64,000 nt of DNA from an uncultured Erythrobacter sp. (GTDB lineage: Bacteria > Pseudomonadota > Alphaproteobacteria > Sphingomonadales > Sphingomonadaceae), in contig CANKYK010000001.1 in assembly GCA_947488155.1 (NCBI GenBank), positions 1,630,439 to 1,694,438 on the forward strand, written 5' to 3'. The stretch's first letter is position 1. Each line of letters opens with the position of its first letter. A model generated the notes under the pieces. That model saw only the letters and a program-made list of their open reading frames with translations. It was not told where the DNA came from and searched no databases. A program made the translations under genes and the position numbers. This document shows, in pieces, positions 1-11,208 of this stretch.

Positions 1-410
1 AGCACACTCTGTTCCAGGGGATCATGCGCAATTTCATGCTCGATATGGGTGGCATTCCGGTCGACCGCACCAAGAGCAACAGTGCGGTTGAGCAAGTCGC
101 TGAGGAATTTGCCGCGCGCGAAGAGCTGGCGCTGGTTATGGCAGCGGAGGGCACGCGTTCTTCCGATGGCAAATGGAAGTCCGGCTTTTATCACATCGCT
201 CAGGCCGCCGGTGTGCCGATTGTTCCGGCCTATGCCGACAATGAGAAGAAGACGATTGGCTTTGGCCCTCCGATGATCCCAAGTGGGAATTACGGCGAAG
301 ACCTGATGAAAATCGCTGAGTGGCTGCTGTCGAAAATTCCTGACTATCCGCGCTATAAGGTGCTGGAGGCTCAGGCCCAGGCCATCATTAATGGCAAGAA
401 CGACGTCTGA
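1..410 (+). CDS. Lysophospholipid acyltransferase family protein (PlsC-like), 3' part
   Basis: C-terminal part of a 1-acyl-glycerol-3-phosphate acyltransferase-like protein; the reading frame is already open at base 3, so the start lies outside the window. Visible blocks are GGIPVDR (glycerophosphate-binding block II), AAEGTRSS (block III, EGTR) and VPIVPAYA (block IV). The NHxxxxD catalytic block must be upstream and cannot be seen. Known family role: transfer of an acyl chain to a lysophospholipid at the inner membrane. The short C-terminus with no further domain suggests the compact form of the family. The exact acyl acceptor cannot be told from this piece. Confidence 0.85.
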   Translation, partial: HTLFQGIMRNFMLDMGGIPVDRTKSNSAVEQVAEEFAAREELALVMAAEGTRSSDGKWKSGFYHIAQAAGVPIVPAYADNEKKTIGFGPPMIPSGNYGEDLMKIAEWLLSKIPDYPRYKVLEAQAQAIINGKNDV

Positions 411-534
411 TTACGGTCGAATGAAACTGCCCGGCGCATAATTTACCAATCCAACCTGCAAAAGTGCTGCCTTATGCCTTTAACACGCCTCGGTGCGCCC
501 CTACATAAGCGTCAGGATTAGGAGGGTAGTCCAG

Positions 535-1173
535 ATGCCGTTGACCAAGGATACAATCGAGAGCGAGCGCGAGCGGATCGCGCAATTGGTGCTCGATCTG
601 GTGGATCAACGCGGCACCGAAGTCACACATCCTGTGGTGGTTTCGGAAAGCGGCCTGTCGCGCGCCCGGTTTGAGCAGGTTTTCGTTGATGAAGACGATG
701 TGTTTGATGCGGTCGCGGGATTGTGGCTGCGTCCGCATATGGATGCGATGGAAGAAGTGCTGGCAACTGACCTGCCGCCCAATCGCAAAATGTACGAATT
801 TTTCCGGCGGCGCTTCGTCATTTCGCGCGACCGGTTCAAAGCTGATCCCGGTTTTTTTGCGATCATTTGCGAAATGGGCGCGGCGCAATTTGAGCGGGTT
901 CGTAGCTATGTTGACCTTGCGGATCACTACCAGTGCGAATTGATCGCTGAGGCGCAGGCTGAGGGTTATTTTGCTGGGCTAGAGATTGATGAGGCACTCT
1001 CGCTGATCAATCAGATGGTTTCGAACTATACCCTGCCGGATTCGCTGATCTATCTTGGCGACAAGCTGAACGAAGAAAAGCTTGCACGGATCGTCGACAC
1101 TATCTTTGTCGGATTGTCTGGCGAAGCGGGTGGTTCAGCGGGCGGGGTCAACACGATCAGGATAGCGACATAG
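535..1173 (+). CDS. TetR-like transcriptional regulator
   Basis: A 212-residue protein with an N-terminal helix-turn-helix region (about residues 10-55: ERIAQLVLDLV, then a SGLSRARFEQVFVDEDDVF segment typical of TetR helix 2-3) and an all-helical C-terminal domain. The start at 535 follows a clear AGGAGG at about 10 bases; an upstream in-frame start at 493 lacks a ribosome site. The HTH is divergent from the classic TetR pattern, so the family call is by architecture. It sits 124 bases after the acyltransferase gene and may be transcribed alone. Ligand and targets are unknown. Confidence 0.72.
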   Translation: MPLTKDTIESERERIAQLVLDLVDQRGTEVTHPVVVSESGLSRARFEQVFVDEDDVFDAVAGLWLRPHMDAMEEVLATDLPPNRKMYEFFRRRFVISRDRFKADPGFFAIICEMGAAQFERVRSYVDLADHYQCELIAEAQAEGYFAGLEIDEALSLINQMVSNYTLPDSLIYLGDKLNEEKLARIVDTIFVGLSGEAGGSAGGVNTIRIAT

Positions 1174-1205
1174 GCCGGATCGTGGCTTAGCGCTGCCAGC
1201 GAACG

Positions 1206-1988
1206 TCAATCGTTCCGATCCCTAAATTGCAGCACATTGTTGGGGCGCGGCAGGGGGCTGCGCGGTTTGCTTTTGTCAGACAGCGCATATCTCAGGCTCG
1301 CCCCGATCATCAGCGTGGATGTCGCAATCAGGGCCGCCGCCCAGAACCAATGCGGCAGCCACAGCGCCGCTTCAATTGCACCGGTATCCGACAGCATGGG
1401 ATTGCCGCCGATCACCGTGCGCTCGGTAAACAGATAGTCGAAATCACGCAGCATACTCATCGCTGCCAGCATGCCGAGAAATTGCAGTGCAAAGCGGGCG
1501 AGTCCATCGGGCGCGCGCCACGCGATCACGCCGATCAGCGCGCCGACCAGTGGCAGCATTGCCAGACCCACGCCGGAGCGGACATAGAACACGGTGGAGA
1601 TCGCGATTGCTCCAGCCAGCGCGAACAGAGCCGGCCGCCAATATTTCGCATTGGCGCTGGCCAGGATCAACGCCGCGCCAACCACGCTGGGCGCCAACGG
1701 ACCGCCAGCGGCAATCGCGGCTCTGGTGAAGGGGCCGGCATCACTGTCGAGGCGGCTTTCGGCGACGCCCGATCCATCGGCATAGATCAGCAGCCGCTCA
1801 AATTCCTGACCGGTCAAAATCGCGGTCATCCCGTGGCCCATTTCGTGGAACCATGTGGTGAGGATTGAGAATGGATAGATGATGTAATTGCCAAACGGCA
1901 ACGCCGGGATGAACAGGATCACGACCACCGCCAGGATGAGCCGCCCGACCTGCTCGGCCTGACTGCCGGGTTTCACCACAGACTGCAT
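1206..1988 (-). CDS. M50-type membrane metallopeptidase-like protein
   Basis: A 260-residue integral membrane protein. HEMGH (residues 48-52) is the HExxH zinc motif at the start of a hydrophobic segment, as in the peptidase M50B-like family. Several further membrane segments follow (about residues 85-110, 115-150, 165-185, 210-235), and the C-terminus is basic and probably cytoplasmic. A second zinc-ligand motif of site-2 proteases (NxxPxxxxDG) is not evident, so it may be a non-canonical member. Genes around it give no clear substrate. Confidence 0.7.
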   Translation of the reverse strand: MQSVVKPGSQAEQVGRLILAVVVILFIPALPFGNYIIYPFSILTTWFHEMGHGMTAILTGQEFERLLIYADGSGVAESRLDSDAGPFTRAAIAAGGPLAPSVVGAALILASANAKYWRPALFALAGAIAISTVFYVRSGVGLAMLPLVGALIGVIAWRAPDGLARFALQFLGMLAAMSMLRDFDYLFTERTVIGGNPMLSDTGAIEAALWLPHWFWAAALIATSTLMIGASLRYALSDKSKPRSPLPRPNNVLQFRDRND

Positions 1989-2078
1989 TACTGGGCTCTA
2001 TCCGATGTTGCTGGGCTGTCTCTCACCCGCATAAAATGGGCAGGACACACGCATATTTCAATCCATCACTGCATCGGC

Positions 2079-3173
2079 TCAGGCGGCGGGTGAGGTTGGA
2101 GCGCTCTCCTCCCCCTCGGCGCGCTGTTCCTGTAGAATTGACCAGCTGGCAAGGAAAAGTCCCGCGACCAGCGGTCCCAGGACGATGCCGGAAAAGCCTG
2201 CAAACGCGATCCCGCCCAATGTCGTAACCAGAATGATCCAATCGGGAATGCCGGTGTCGCGGCCCACCAGAATGGGGCGCAGCACATTATCGGCCATGCC
2301 GATTACCAATGCGCCAGAAAACAGCACGAATACCCCCTGCCATATCTCACCAACCGCTAGCAGATAAATGGCTGCCGGAAGCCACACCAGCGCCGTGCCG
2401 ACCGCCGGGATCAACGACAGGATCGCCATCACTACCCCAAAGAGGATGGCCGAAGGAATGCCTGCGATCCAGAATGTAATTGCGCCCAACGCTCCTTGGA
2501 CCACACCAACGACTAACGAGCCTTTGACTGTGGCGCGGACAATAGAGAGGAAGCGCTCCGCCAACCGGTCCGCGATCGGCCGCTCCAATGGCAGGCTGGA
2601 GAGGATCGTCTCGCCCACCCGCTTGCCATCACGCAGCAGGAAGAATGTCACATACAGCCCGATGGTGAAGCTGAGGAAAAAGCCGAGGGCGCCGCCACCC
2701 ACGGCGACCGCCTGGCGTGCGATGATCCCGGCGCTTTCGCCGATCACCTCCTGCGCCCGGGCCTGAAGATTGGAAAGGTCGGTCCAACCGGACGTTTCCA
2801 GATTCTCACGGATCGACAATGGAATTGCGGTGTATACCGTGTTGAACCATGCGGCGATGTCGATCTCGCCATTTTGGAATGCGGCGACGACACTTGCTGC
2901 CTCGTCGATCACCAATCCGCCGATAAACATCGCAGGCAGCAGCACCGCAAAGGTGATGATCAGCATGGTGATCCCGGCGGCGGGGTTCATCCGTCCGCCA
3001 ACCCGCGCCAGAACCCAGCGGTGTAGCGGGCGAAACATAACCGCGGCCAGCGCCGCCCACAGCAGCGGGTTAAAAAACGGCCAGACAATCACCAGGAGCA
3101 GGACGGTGACAGCGGCGACCAGCAATAGGAAACTGGATTGCTCTAGCGGGGTTTTGTGATGGGCTTCGCTCAT
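2079..3173 (-). CDS. AI-2E family transporter (PerM/UPF0118-like permease)
   Basis: A 364-residue polytopic inner-membrane protein with the AI-2E exporter-like layout: two N-terminal membrane segments (about 15-45), a third near residue 65, a soluble middle part (about 90-150), then five hydrophobic segments. The C-terminal half carries the conserved GxPxAxLxGxxxxxxxxIPxxG type stretch (ILFGVVMAILSLIPAVGTA). The family includes TqsA and sodium/proton antiporter-like members, so the substrate is open. It reads in the same direction as gyrB upstream but is about 165 bases away with hairpins between. Confidence 0.85.
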   Translation of the reverse strand: MSEAHHKTPLEQSSFLLLVAAVTVLLLVIVWPFFNPLLWAALAAVMFRPLHRWVLARVGGRMNPAAGITMLIITFAVLLPAMFIGGLVIDEAASVVAAFQNGEIDIAAWFNTVYTAIPLSIRENLETSGWTDLSNLQARAQEVIGESAGIIARQAVAVGGGALGFFLSFTIGLYVTFFLLRDGKRVGETILSSLPLERPIADRLAERFLSIVRATVKGSLVVGVVQGALGAITFWIAGIPSAILFGVVMAILSLIPAVGTALVWLPAAIYLLAVGEIWQGVFVLFSGALVIGMADNVLRPILVGRDTGIPDWIILVTTLGGIAFAGFSGIVLGPLVAGLFLASWSILQEQRAEGEESAPTSPAA

Positions 3174-3250
3174 AGCGTTCCATCTCGGCTAAAACACGGG
3201 CGGTTTCAAGAGTCTCCGCGCCATAAGGCCCGCCAGCGATGACGGATGGG

Positions 3251-3291
3251 TAAGGGTTTTGGAAGCCGCGGATCGGCTCCGTTAACCCTTA
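3251..3291 (-). terminator. Hairpin downstream of gyrB
   Basis: TAAGGGTT (3251-3258) and AACCCTTA (3284-3291) are perfect 8-base arms, with an inner GC-rich stem (GGAAGCCG/CGGCTCC) between them. On the minus strand it lies just past a second copy of the gyrB tail; its arm includes the stop codon of that copy. There is no strong T-run, so termination is inferred from the hairpin only. Confidence 0.5.
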
Positions 3292-3293
3292 CA

Positions 3294-6024
<2,731 letters not shown>

Positions 6025-6025
6025 T

Positions 6026-6045
6026 TAAGATAGTTAGCTATCTAA
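6026..6045. promoter_or_regulatory. Inverted repeat, candidate MarR operator
   Basis: TAAGATAG (6026-6033), spacer TTAG, then CTATCTAA (6038-6045): near-perfect 8-base arms, 20 bases upstream of the nitroreductase ATG in the gap divergent to gyrB. AT-rich palindromes of this size are typical binding sites of MarR regulators, and the second gene of the operon encodes one, so autoregulation is inferred. Confidence 0.6.
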
Positions 6046-6065
6046 TTAAATATTGGAGATTAGAG

Positions 6066-7196
6066 ATGGCGGTTTCGCGCAGAGGCATTTTGGCCGCGGG
6101 TTTAGGCGGAATGGCATTGGTGGCCGCAGGCGGGGCCTGGCGGGTTACGCGCACGCCGCAAACCGCCTTTGGTCCGTGGGATCTCGATCCTACCCCACCG
6201 CAGGATGTGAGGCTCGATGCGTTCCGGCATGCGATCCTGGCGCCCAATCCGCACAATCGCCAACCGTGGGTGATCCAGTTGATTGGCGAAGACGAGGCGA
6301 TAATTACCACTGATCTGTCACGCGATCTGCCGATTACCGATCCGTTTGATCGCCAAATAACCATTGGTTTTGGGACATTCCTGGAAACCGCGCGTATCGC
6401 CGCGGCCCAGCGCGGGGTGGAGATGACGATCGATCCTTTCCCCGAAGGCGATAGCCCAAGCGCGCTCGACACACGGCCGATTGCGCGTCTTACTTTCGCG
6501 CCCAGCACCGCGCCGCAAGGCGATCCGTTGTTCCCGCAGATCGTTCGGCGCCGCTCCAACAAAGAGGAATATGATTTAGGGCGAAAGGTCGCGCGCAAGG
6601 ATCTGGAAGCGATCACCGCATCGGGCGGATCATTCTCCAACGATAGCGCATTCCTTGATCAGCTACGTGCAGAGATCGTTGCCGGCATTGAGACTGAGAT
6701 GACGACCCACGCCGCCAATATGGAGAGCGTCGAGCTGATGCGGATTGGTCATGCAGAGGTGGATGCAAATCCAGATGGGATCGAATTGCACGGTCCGATG
6801 ATCGAAGCTGGTAAGCTGACGGGTTTCGTGACCCGCGCAGACTTGGCCGACCCGCAAAGCTCCGGCTTTCAGCAAGGGCTCGATATGATGCGTCAAACCT
6901 ATGGCTCTATCCCAGCGTTGATCTGGATCACAACGCCAGGCAATTCGCGCGCCGACCAACTTGAGGCGGGGCGTCAATATGTTCGGGCGAATTTGCAGGC
7001 CACCGCATTGGGCCTGGGCATGCACCCGATGAGCCAGAGCCTACAGGAATATGCCGAGGTTCAGCCGATGTACCGCCGCGTGCACAGCCTTTTGGGTGCA
7101 AGCGGGGCAGAGCGGGTTCAGATGCTGGCGCGGGTGGGCTATGGACCAGTGACAGGCCCGGCACCGCGCTGGCCGTTGGAGACCCGTTTGGCATGA
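6066..7196 (+). CDS. Nitroreductase-fold flavoprotein with Tat signal (Acg-like)
   Basis: A 376-residue protein starting MAVSRRGILAAG, a twin-arginine export signal followed by a hydrophobic stretch (to about residue 30). The body has the nitroreductase FMN-binding start APNPHNRQPW (about residues 57-66), an RRRSNKEEYD segment and a C-terminal LGMHPMSQSLQEY stretch typical of the Acg-type nitroreductase family. It probably binds FMN in the periplasm; substrate unknown. The start at 6066 follows TTGGAGATTAGAG; the open frame extends upstream but antisense to gyrB. It overlaps the MarR gene by 4 bases (ATGA), so the two are co-translated. Confidence 0.82.
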   Translation: MAVSRRGILAAGLGGMALVAAGGAWRVTRTPQTAFGPWDLDPTPPQDVRLDAFRHAILAPNPHNRQPWVIQLIGEDEAIITTDLSRDLPITDPFDRQITIGFGTFLETARIAAAQRGVEMTIDPFPEGDSPSALDTRPIARLTFAPSTAPQGDPLFPQIVRRRSNKEEYDLGRKVARKDLEAITASGGSFSNDSAFLDQLRAEIVAGIETEMTTHAANMESVELMRIGHAEVDANPDGIELHGPMIEAGKLTGFVTRADLADPQSSGFQQGLDMMRQTYGSIPALIWITTPGNSRADQLEAGRQYVRANLQATALGLGMHPMSQSLQEYAEVQPMYRRVHSLLGASGAERVQMLARVGYGPVTGPAPRWPLETRLA

Positions 7197-7639
7197 CCTC
7201 GTCCGACCAGCTTGCATTTGGTGTGTTCACCGAAATCGGGATCATTGATCAGCTGGCCAGCCATGCCTTCACCCAGGTCTTGCCGCGCAGCATGAGCATC
7301 GCACAGTTCGGTATCCTCAATCACTTTGTCCGCTTGGGCCATGAATATCGCACTCCCGCGCAATTGGCCGAGGATTTTCAGGTCAGCCGCCCAACTATGA
7401 GCAACACCTTGTCTCGTTTAGAGCGGTCGGGATTGGTCGAGATCACGGCAAACCCAGACGATGGCCGCGGGAAACGGGTGAGCATCACGGACAAGGGACG
7501 ATCCATGCGCGAACAATGCATCGCCGGATTGGCCGCTCCGATTGCGGATATGAATGCTCAGGTGCCGCCAGAATTGCTGGAGAAAATCCACCCACTCTTG
7601 ACGCAACTGCGCGAGATTATGGACCAGATGCGAAATTAG
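7193..7639 (+). CDS. MarR family transcriptional regulator
   Basis: A 148-residue winged-helix protein. The recognition part reads EDFQVSRPTMSNTLSRLERSGLVEI (about residues 60-84), followed by the wing NPDDGRGKRVSITDKG, the diagnostic MarR DxR...vxLTxxG pattern. The ATG overlaps the stop of the nitroreductase gene (ATGA), so both lie in one operon. It most likely represses this operon through the inverted repeat at 6026-6045, released by a small, possibly oxidised or aromatic ligand (inference). Confidence 0.9.
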   Translation: MTSSDQLAFGVFTEIGIIDQLASHAFTQVLPRSMSIAQFGILNHFVRLGHEYRTPAQLAEDFQVSRPTMSNTLSRLERSGLVEITANPDDGRGKRVSITDKGRSMREQCIAGLAAPIADMNAQVPPELLEKIHPLLTQLREIMDQMRN

Positions 7640-7671
7640 GATCCCGCTAGACGATTCCGCCGCCGCCGCGA

Positions 7672-8538
7672 CTATCGCTGCGCTGGAAAGGCGAGCCGGA
7701 AATGCACTGACCCTCGCCAGATCGTGCGATGCAATAGCGGAGCAAGCGCAGCGCGAGCTTCCTCGCTGAATTGGCTTTTATAGCAATCAATTGCGCTCGC
7801 GGCGGCTTCCACATCTTGAGGCTGATAACTCAGCCGGTCGGTCACGAGGCTGGGGGCTGTGGTTGCCCAGGCTTCAAATTCTGGCAGGTCAGGGCGCGAT
7901 CCGGCGGGAATGGCAGAATAGAGCAGGTCTGGTCGGCGCCCTTCCATTCCCTGCACAACCTGCGTGACAGCCGCGCTGATCATGCGGTGATCGCCGTGAC
8001 CATACCCGCCATCCGGCCCCCAGGTCATAATCACTTGCGGACGCTTTTGCGCGACGATCGCGGTAATCTTGGCGAGCGCTTGGCGCGATGCGCTGTTGGG
8101 ATCGCGCGGTTGATCAGCCAATGTGCCATCGCCCAAATCCCAGAATATCGGGTCCTCAAGGCCCAAGGCAGATGCCGCGCATAGCGCTTCGCCTTCGCGT
8201 AGGCGGGCCAGCTCTTCGCCGGGTTCCAGGCTGCTGGTGCCCGGCCCGGCATCGCCGCTGGTTGCGAAGACCAGGCTGATGTCCGCGCCGTCGCGGGCCG
8301 CCCGGGCAAGGATCGGTGCGATGGTCACCTCATCATCTGGATGGGCGAGGATCACGAGAATGCTCGGGCCGCTGACACGGCGCAGGCCTTGCGGTGCGTT
8401 CTCTCGCGTTAGCTCGCCGCCCCTTTGCTCTGCTTGATCTTGCTGCGGCGCATCCTGCGCCAGAGCAGGCACGGTGAGACAGGCAAGAGCCGCGCTGGTG
8501 AGGCAAACCTTCGCTGCATTAATCCATTGATGTGCCAT
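7672..8538 (-). CDS. PIG-L family deacetylase, exported
   Basis: A 288-residue protein with an N-terminal Sec signal (hydrophobic core about residues 8-25, ending ALAQD). The catalytic metal motif LAHPDDE is at about residues 65-71 and the second metal-site segment GHGDHR at about 173-178. PIG-L/LmbE enzymes remove N-acetyl groups from sugar amines with zinc; the actual substrate here is unknown. The export signal puts it in the periplasm, unlike the cytosolic mycothiol/bacillithiol enzymes. It is divergent from the acyl-CoA-synthetase-like gene, with 115 bases between. Confidence 0.87.
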   Translation of the reverse strand: MAHQWINAAKVCLTSAALACLTVPALAQDAPQQDQAEQRGGELTRENAPQGLRRVSGPSILVILAHPDDEVTIAPILARAARDGADISLVFATSGDAGPGTSSLEPGEELARLREGEALCAASALGLEDPIFWDLGDGTLADQPRDPNSASRQALAKITAIVAQKRPQVIMTWGPDGGYGHGDHRMISAAVTQVVQGMEGRRPDLLYSAIPAGSRPDLPEFEAWATTAPSLVTDRLSYQPQDVEAAASAIDCYKSQFSEEARAALAPLLHRTIWRGSVHFRLAFPAQR

Positions 8539-8653
8539 CGGTCTTTGGTGCCTTTCGCGGGTGTTTTGTGCACTCTTGCAGGCAAGCCTTAACGGATTAT
8601 GCCACTATCTTGAACCATTGCGCAGCGCGCGCGGGGCATTAAGGTTTGCCGAT

Positions 8654-10202
8654 ATGACCACCAACACAATGCTTGCCCGTCTGACACAGCCCTATGGCTC
8701 CTTTCCTGAAATCCTTAGCGCATGGGCCGAAATCCAGCCCGATAAGCTCGCTCTGCTTGATGAGAAGGGCTCGGTCACCTGGGCTGAACTGGACCAACTT
8801 ACGGCAAGGCTTGCTGCGCGGCTGGTGGAAACGGGGCTGGAGCGTGGGCAATCGGTCGCGATCCTTGGCACATCCTGCATCAATTACGCCGTGGTCTTTC
8901 TGGCCGCCGTGCGCGCAGGCGGGGTCGCCGCGCCGCTCACAACCAGCGCATCGCCAGAGCAATTGGCGGGGATGGCGAAAGATTCCGGTGCACGGCATCT
9001 GTTTATCGACACTGCGAAAGCAGATGAGTTGGGCGCGGCGTTCCTGCCAGAGCTTGAGCACGTGCCGCTTGAAGATGTGGGCAGTTGGATGGCGCCCGCG
9101 GGCACCGATGCCCCAGCGTTTAAACCGGATCCGAAAGATGCCTTCAACATCATCTACTCCAGCGGGACAACTGGCATTCCCAAGGGGGATCGTTCATTCG
9201 CATCAAATGCGGTGGCGGCAATTTGCCACGACCGCTGTCTCTTATCTGGAGGCGGGGCTGGAGGTTCGTTCGCTCGCCAGCACGCCGCTCTATTCCAACA
9301 CGACCATGGTCGCGTTCCTACCGCCGCTGTTGGCAGGCGGGACCGTGCGCATCATGGGCAAGTTTGATTGCGAGCGCTGGCTCACCCATGCTCAATCTGA
9401 CCGCACCAATGTGACCATGCTGGTCCCGGTGCAATATCAGCGGCTGATGGATTTTGCGCAATTTGACGATTTTGATCTGACTTCGCTCGCGCTCAAATAT
9501 TGCACCTCTGCGCCCTTCTCCGCCGAGCTGAAGCGTGAGGTGCTCTCCCGCATGCCGGGCGGCTTGATCGAGATTTACTCGATGACGGAAGGCGGCGTCG
9601 TGTGCCTGCTGGCGTGTCACGAATTCCCGGACAAGCTGCACACGGTTGGGCGGCCTGCCCCGGGTAGTGAACTCAAGGTGCTGGATGATGAGGATCAGCC
9701 TGTGCCTGCTGGCACGCCCGGCAATCTCATCGGGCGCTCGCACACCATGATGGCGGGTTATAAGAACCAGCCTGGCAAGACCGCCGAGGCACAATGGACC
9801 GATCCCGCGGACGGCGAAGCGTGGATGCGGATGGGTGATATCGGGCGCGTTGATGAAGAGGGCTTTGTCGAGCTGGTTGGCCGTGCGAAAGACATGATCA
9901 TCTCCGGCGGGTTCAACATCTACCCCAGCGATCTGGAAGCGGAGCTGGAGAAAGAGGCAGACGTGGTCGAGGCGGCAGTGGTCGGTATTGCGTCAAAACA
10001 ATGGGGGGAGACGCCGGTCGGCTTTGTTGTGTTGGATAGAACAACTCGCGATGTGGCCGAGATATGCGGCGCGGTGAACGCGCGGCTGGGCAAGACCCAG
10101 CGATTGTCAGGGTTGCATGTTATCGCGAAAATGCCGCGCAGCCACATTGGCAAATTGCTGAAGACGGAGCTGCGCGAGCAGGCAGAGGCGCTCGCCAAAT
10201 AG
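8654..10202 (+). pseudogene. AMP-binding enzyme (acyl-CoA synthetase-like) with a frameshift
   Basis: An ANL-superfamily adenylate-forming enzyme, about 515 residues if one base is removed. The first part (MTTNTMLARL... to SSGTTGIPKG) is in one frame and the rest (GIVHSHQMRW... to the GFNIYPSDLE hinge and the C-terminal SHIGKLLK catalytic lysine region) is in the next. The break is in a run of five G at 9184-9188, inside the P-loop motif SSGTTGIPKG; with four G the frame is continuous. All motifs are otherwise intact with no other stop, so this is either a very recent null mutation or a sequencing error. The product would activate a carboxylic acid as its CoA ester. The start at 8654 is chosen because similarity begins there. 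Confidence 0.85.
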
Positions 10203-10243
10203 GCTGAGCGCTTCGCCTCAGAGTGTTTCTTTGAAGAGGGGGG

Positions 10244-10300
10244 ATGCGCGGTCACCAACTTTCAGGGGGGGTCAGGGAGGAAGAGCCGGTGACCGCGCAT
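10244..10300. ncRNA. Strong hairpin with G/C-rich loop (candidate RNA element or terminator)
   Basis: ATGCGCGGTCACC (10244-10256) and GGTGACCGCGCAT (10288-10300) are perfect 13-base arms around a 31-base loop. Read on the plus strand it lies 42 bases after the synthetase-like gene and is followed by TTTT, so it may be its terminator. Read on the minus strand the loop contains CTTCCTCCC and seven consecutive C, and it follows the small ORF at 10449-10532. Strand and role are undecided. Confidence 0.55.
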
Positions 10301-10307
10301 TTTGTTG

Positions 10308-10331
10308 GCTCAAGTTAGGGGGGCCTTGAGC
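10308..10331. ncRNA. Second hairpin with six-G (six-C) loop
   Basis: GCTCAAG (10308-10314) and CTTGAGC (10325-10331) pair perfectly around a 10-base loop holding six G on the plus strand, i.e. six C on the minus strand. It is 8 bases from the larger hairpin at 10244-10300, so the two form a tandem pair with the same kind of homopolymer loop. Confidence 0.5.
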
Positions 10332-10448
10332 TTACACTATGAAGTTCGCAGGATTTGCCGATTGGGTTACAGGCGCCTGCGAATTTTTTTAATTTTCCGT
10401 AAAAAATTATTTAAGATAGTAAAAACAAACGATTTTAACTTCGTAAAT

Positions 10449-10532
10449 TTAGACGAGAATGGCCTGAAGCGAAGCGCCACTAACGGCGAGGGCAACGGTC
10501 AGGGCGAGAATTTTCTCAGAGATGATACGCAT
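10449..10532 (-). CDS. Small hydrophobic protein, 27 residues
   Basis: The reading frame MRIISEKILALTVALAVSGA... ends at a TAA, with a plausible ribosome site (AAAGGAATTCAAA then ATG). Layout: short basic N-terminus, one hydrophobic segment (about residues 8-27). It could be a single-pass membrane microprotein or a leader peptide. Downstream on the same strand come an AT-rich stretch and the two C-rich-loop hairpins. I do not recognise a family; support is only the ribosome site and the protein-like composition. Confidence 0.45.
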   Translation of the reverse strand: MRIISEKILALTVALAVSGASLQAILV

Positions 10533-11208
10533 TTTGAATTCCTTTGAATGGGGTCTTTAACTTGGTGTCGGCGGTTAGTTCGCAAGGATCGCAATAAAGT
10601 TACATGACGCCATGTGTTCATTACGTATCCTTGACCACATATTTCGCGGATGGTCAGGCGCAGCGGATGCATCGCGCCGCATATGCGCCGCAATTTGAGA
10701 CCGTCCCGTTCGATATGCAGATCGCAGGCAATGGAGACGCGGCGGCCAAAGGAACCCAAATGGGCCCTAGGGGACTGGCGAGCCGCGTCTCTAGAGTGCC
10801 TGTGCAACTTACCGCCCCTTGTTGCGGGGGAGGGAGGGTCCACCATTCGCGCCGAGGGAAGGCGCTGGCGGGCGAGGGGCAGATGGGTTGGCCTCAGTGC
10901 ACGATTACTCGTGCCTCAGGCTGTGACCATGCCAGCTCGGGTATCCCCGCAAGGGGCGATAAGCAGGCTGGCGATGGCTAGCGGGGGAAGCTTGGCCATC
11001 GCCTTTGCAGCAACGACATAGAGCGGGAGAGGAGGCTCAATTCGTTGCTGCAAGGGCTAAATGGTGTTTCATGCAGTCGAACACAAATGCCAAAATTCGC
11101 AAATCTCTTGCGTTTTTTGCAATCTGTTTGATGCATGGTTCGCATGATTGCGCAAAGTGCTTCGTGCTCCCCTAGACTTGCCTCGATGCGCTGCTTAACC
11201 CGGCCCGT
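10533..11208. other. Intergenic stretch before guaA, no convincing gene
   Basis: About 675 bases without a supported protein gene; open frames here have no ribosome site or protein-like composition. It holds the likely promoter side of the small minus-strand ORF, a GC-rich middle part, and two hairpins at 10970-11003 and 11007-11051 about 160-240 bases before guaA. Confidence 0.6.
10970..11051. ncRNA. Two adjacent perfect hairpins upstream of guaA
   Basis: Hairpin 1: GGCGATGGC (10970-10978) with GCCATCGCC (10995-11003), followed by TTT. Hairpin 2: GCAGCAACGA (11007-11016) with TCGTTGCTGC (11042-11051), with an inner GAGC/GCTC stem closing a purine loop GGGAGAGGAG (11025-11034). They could be the end of a small RNA gene or part of a long guaA leader. 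No known riboswitch pattern was recognised. Confidence 0.45.

Noticed and set aside
10302..10547. An 81-codon plus-strand frame over the hairpin region
   Set aside because: It has no ribosome site and overlaps the hairpins and the better-supported minus-strand mini-ORF.
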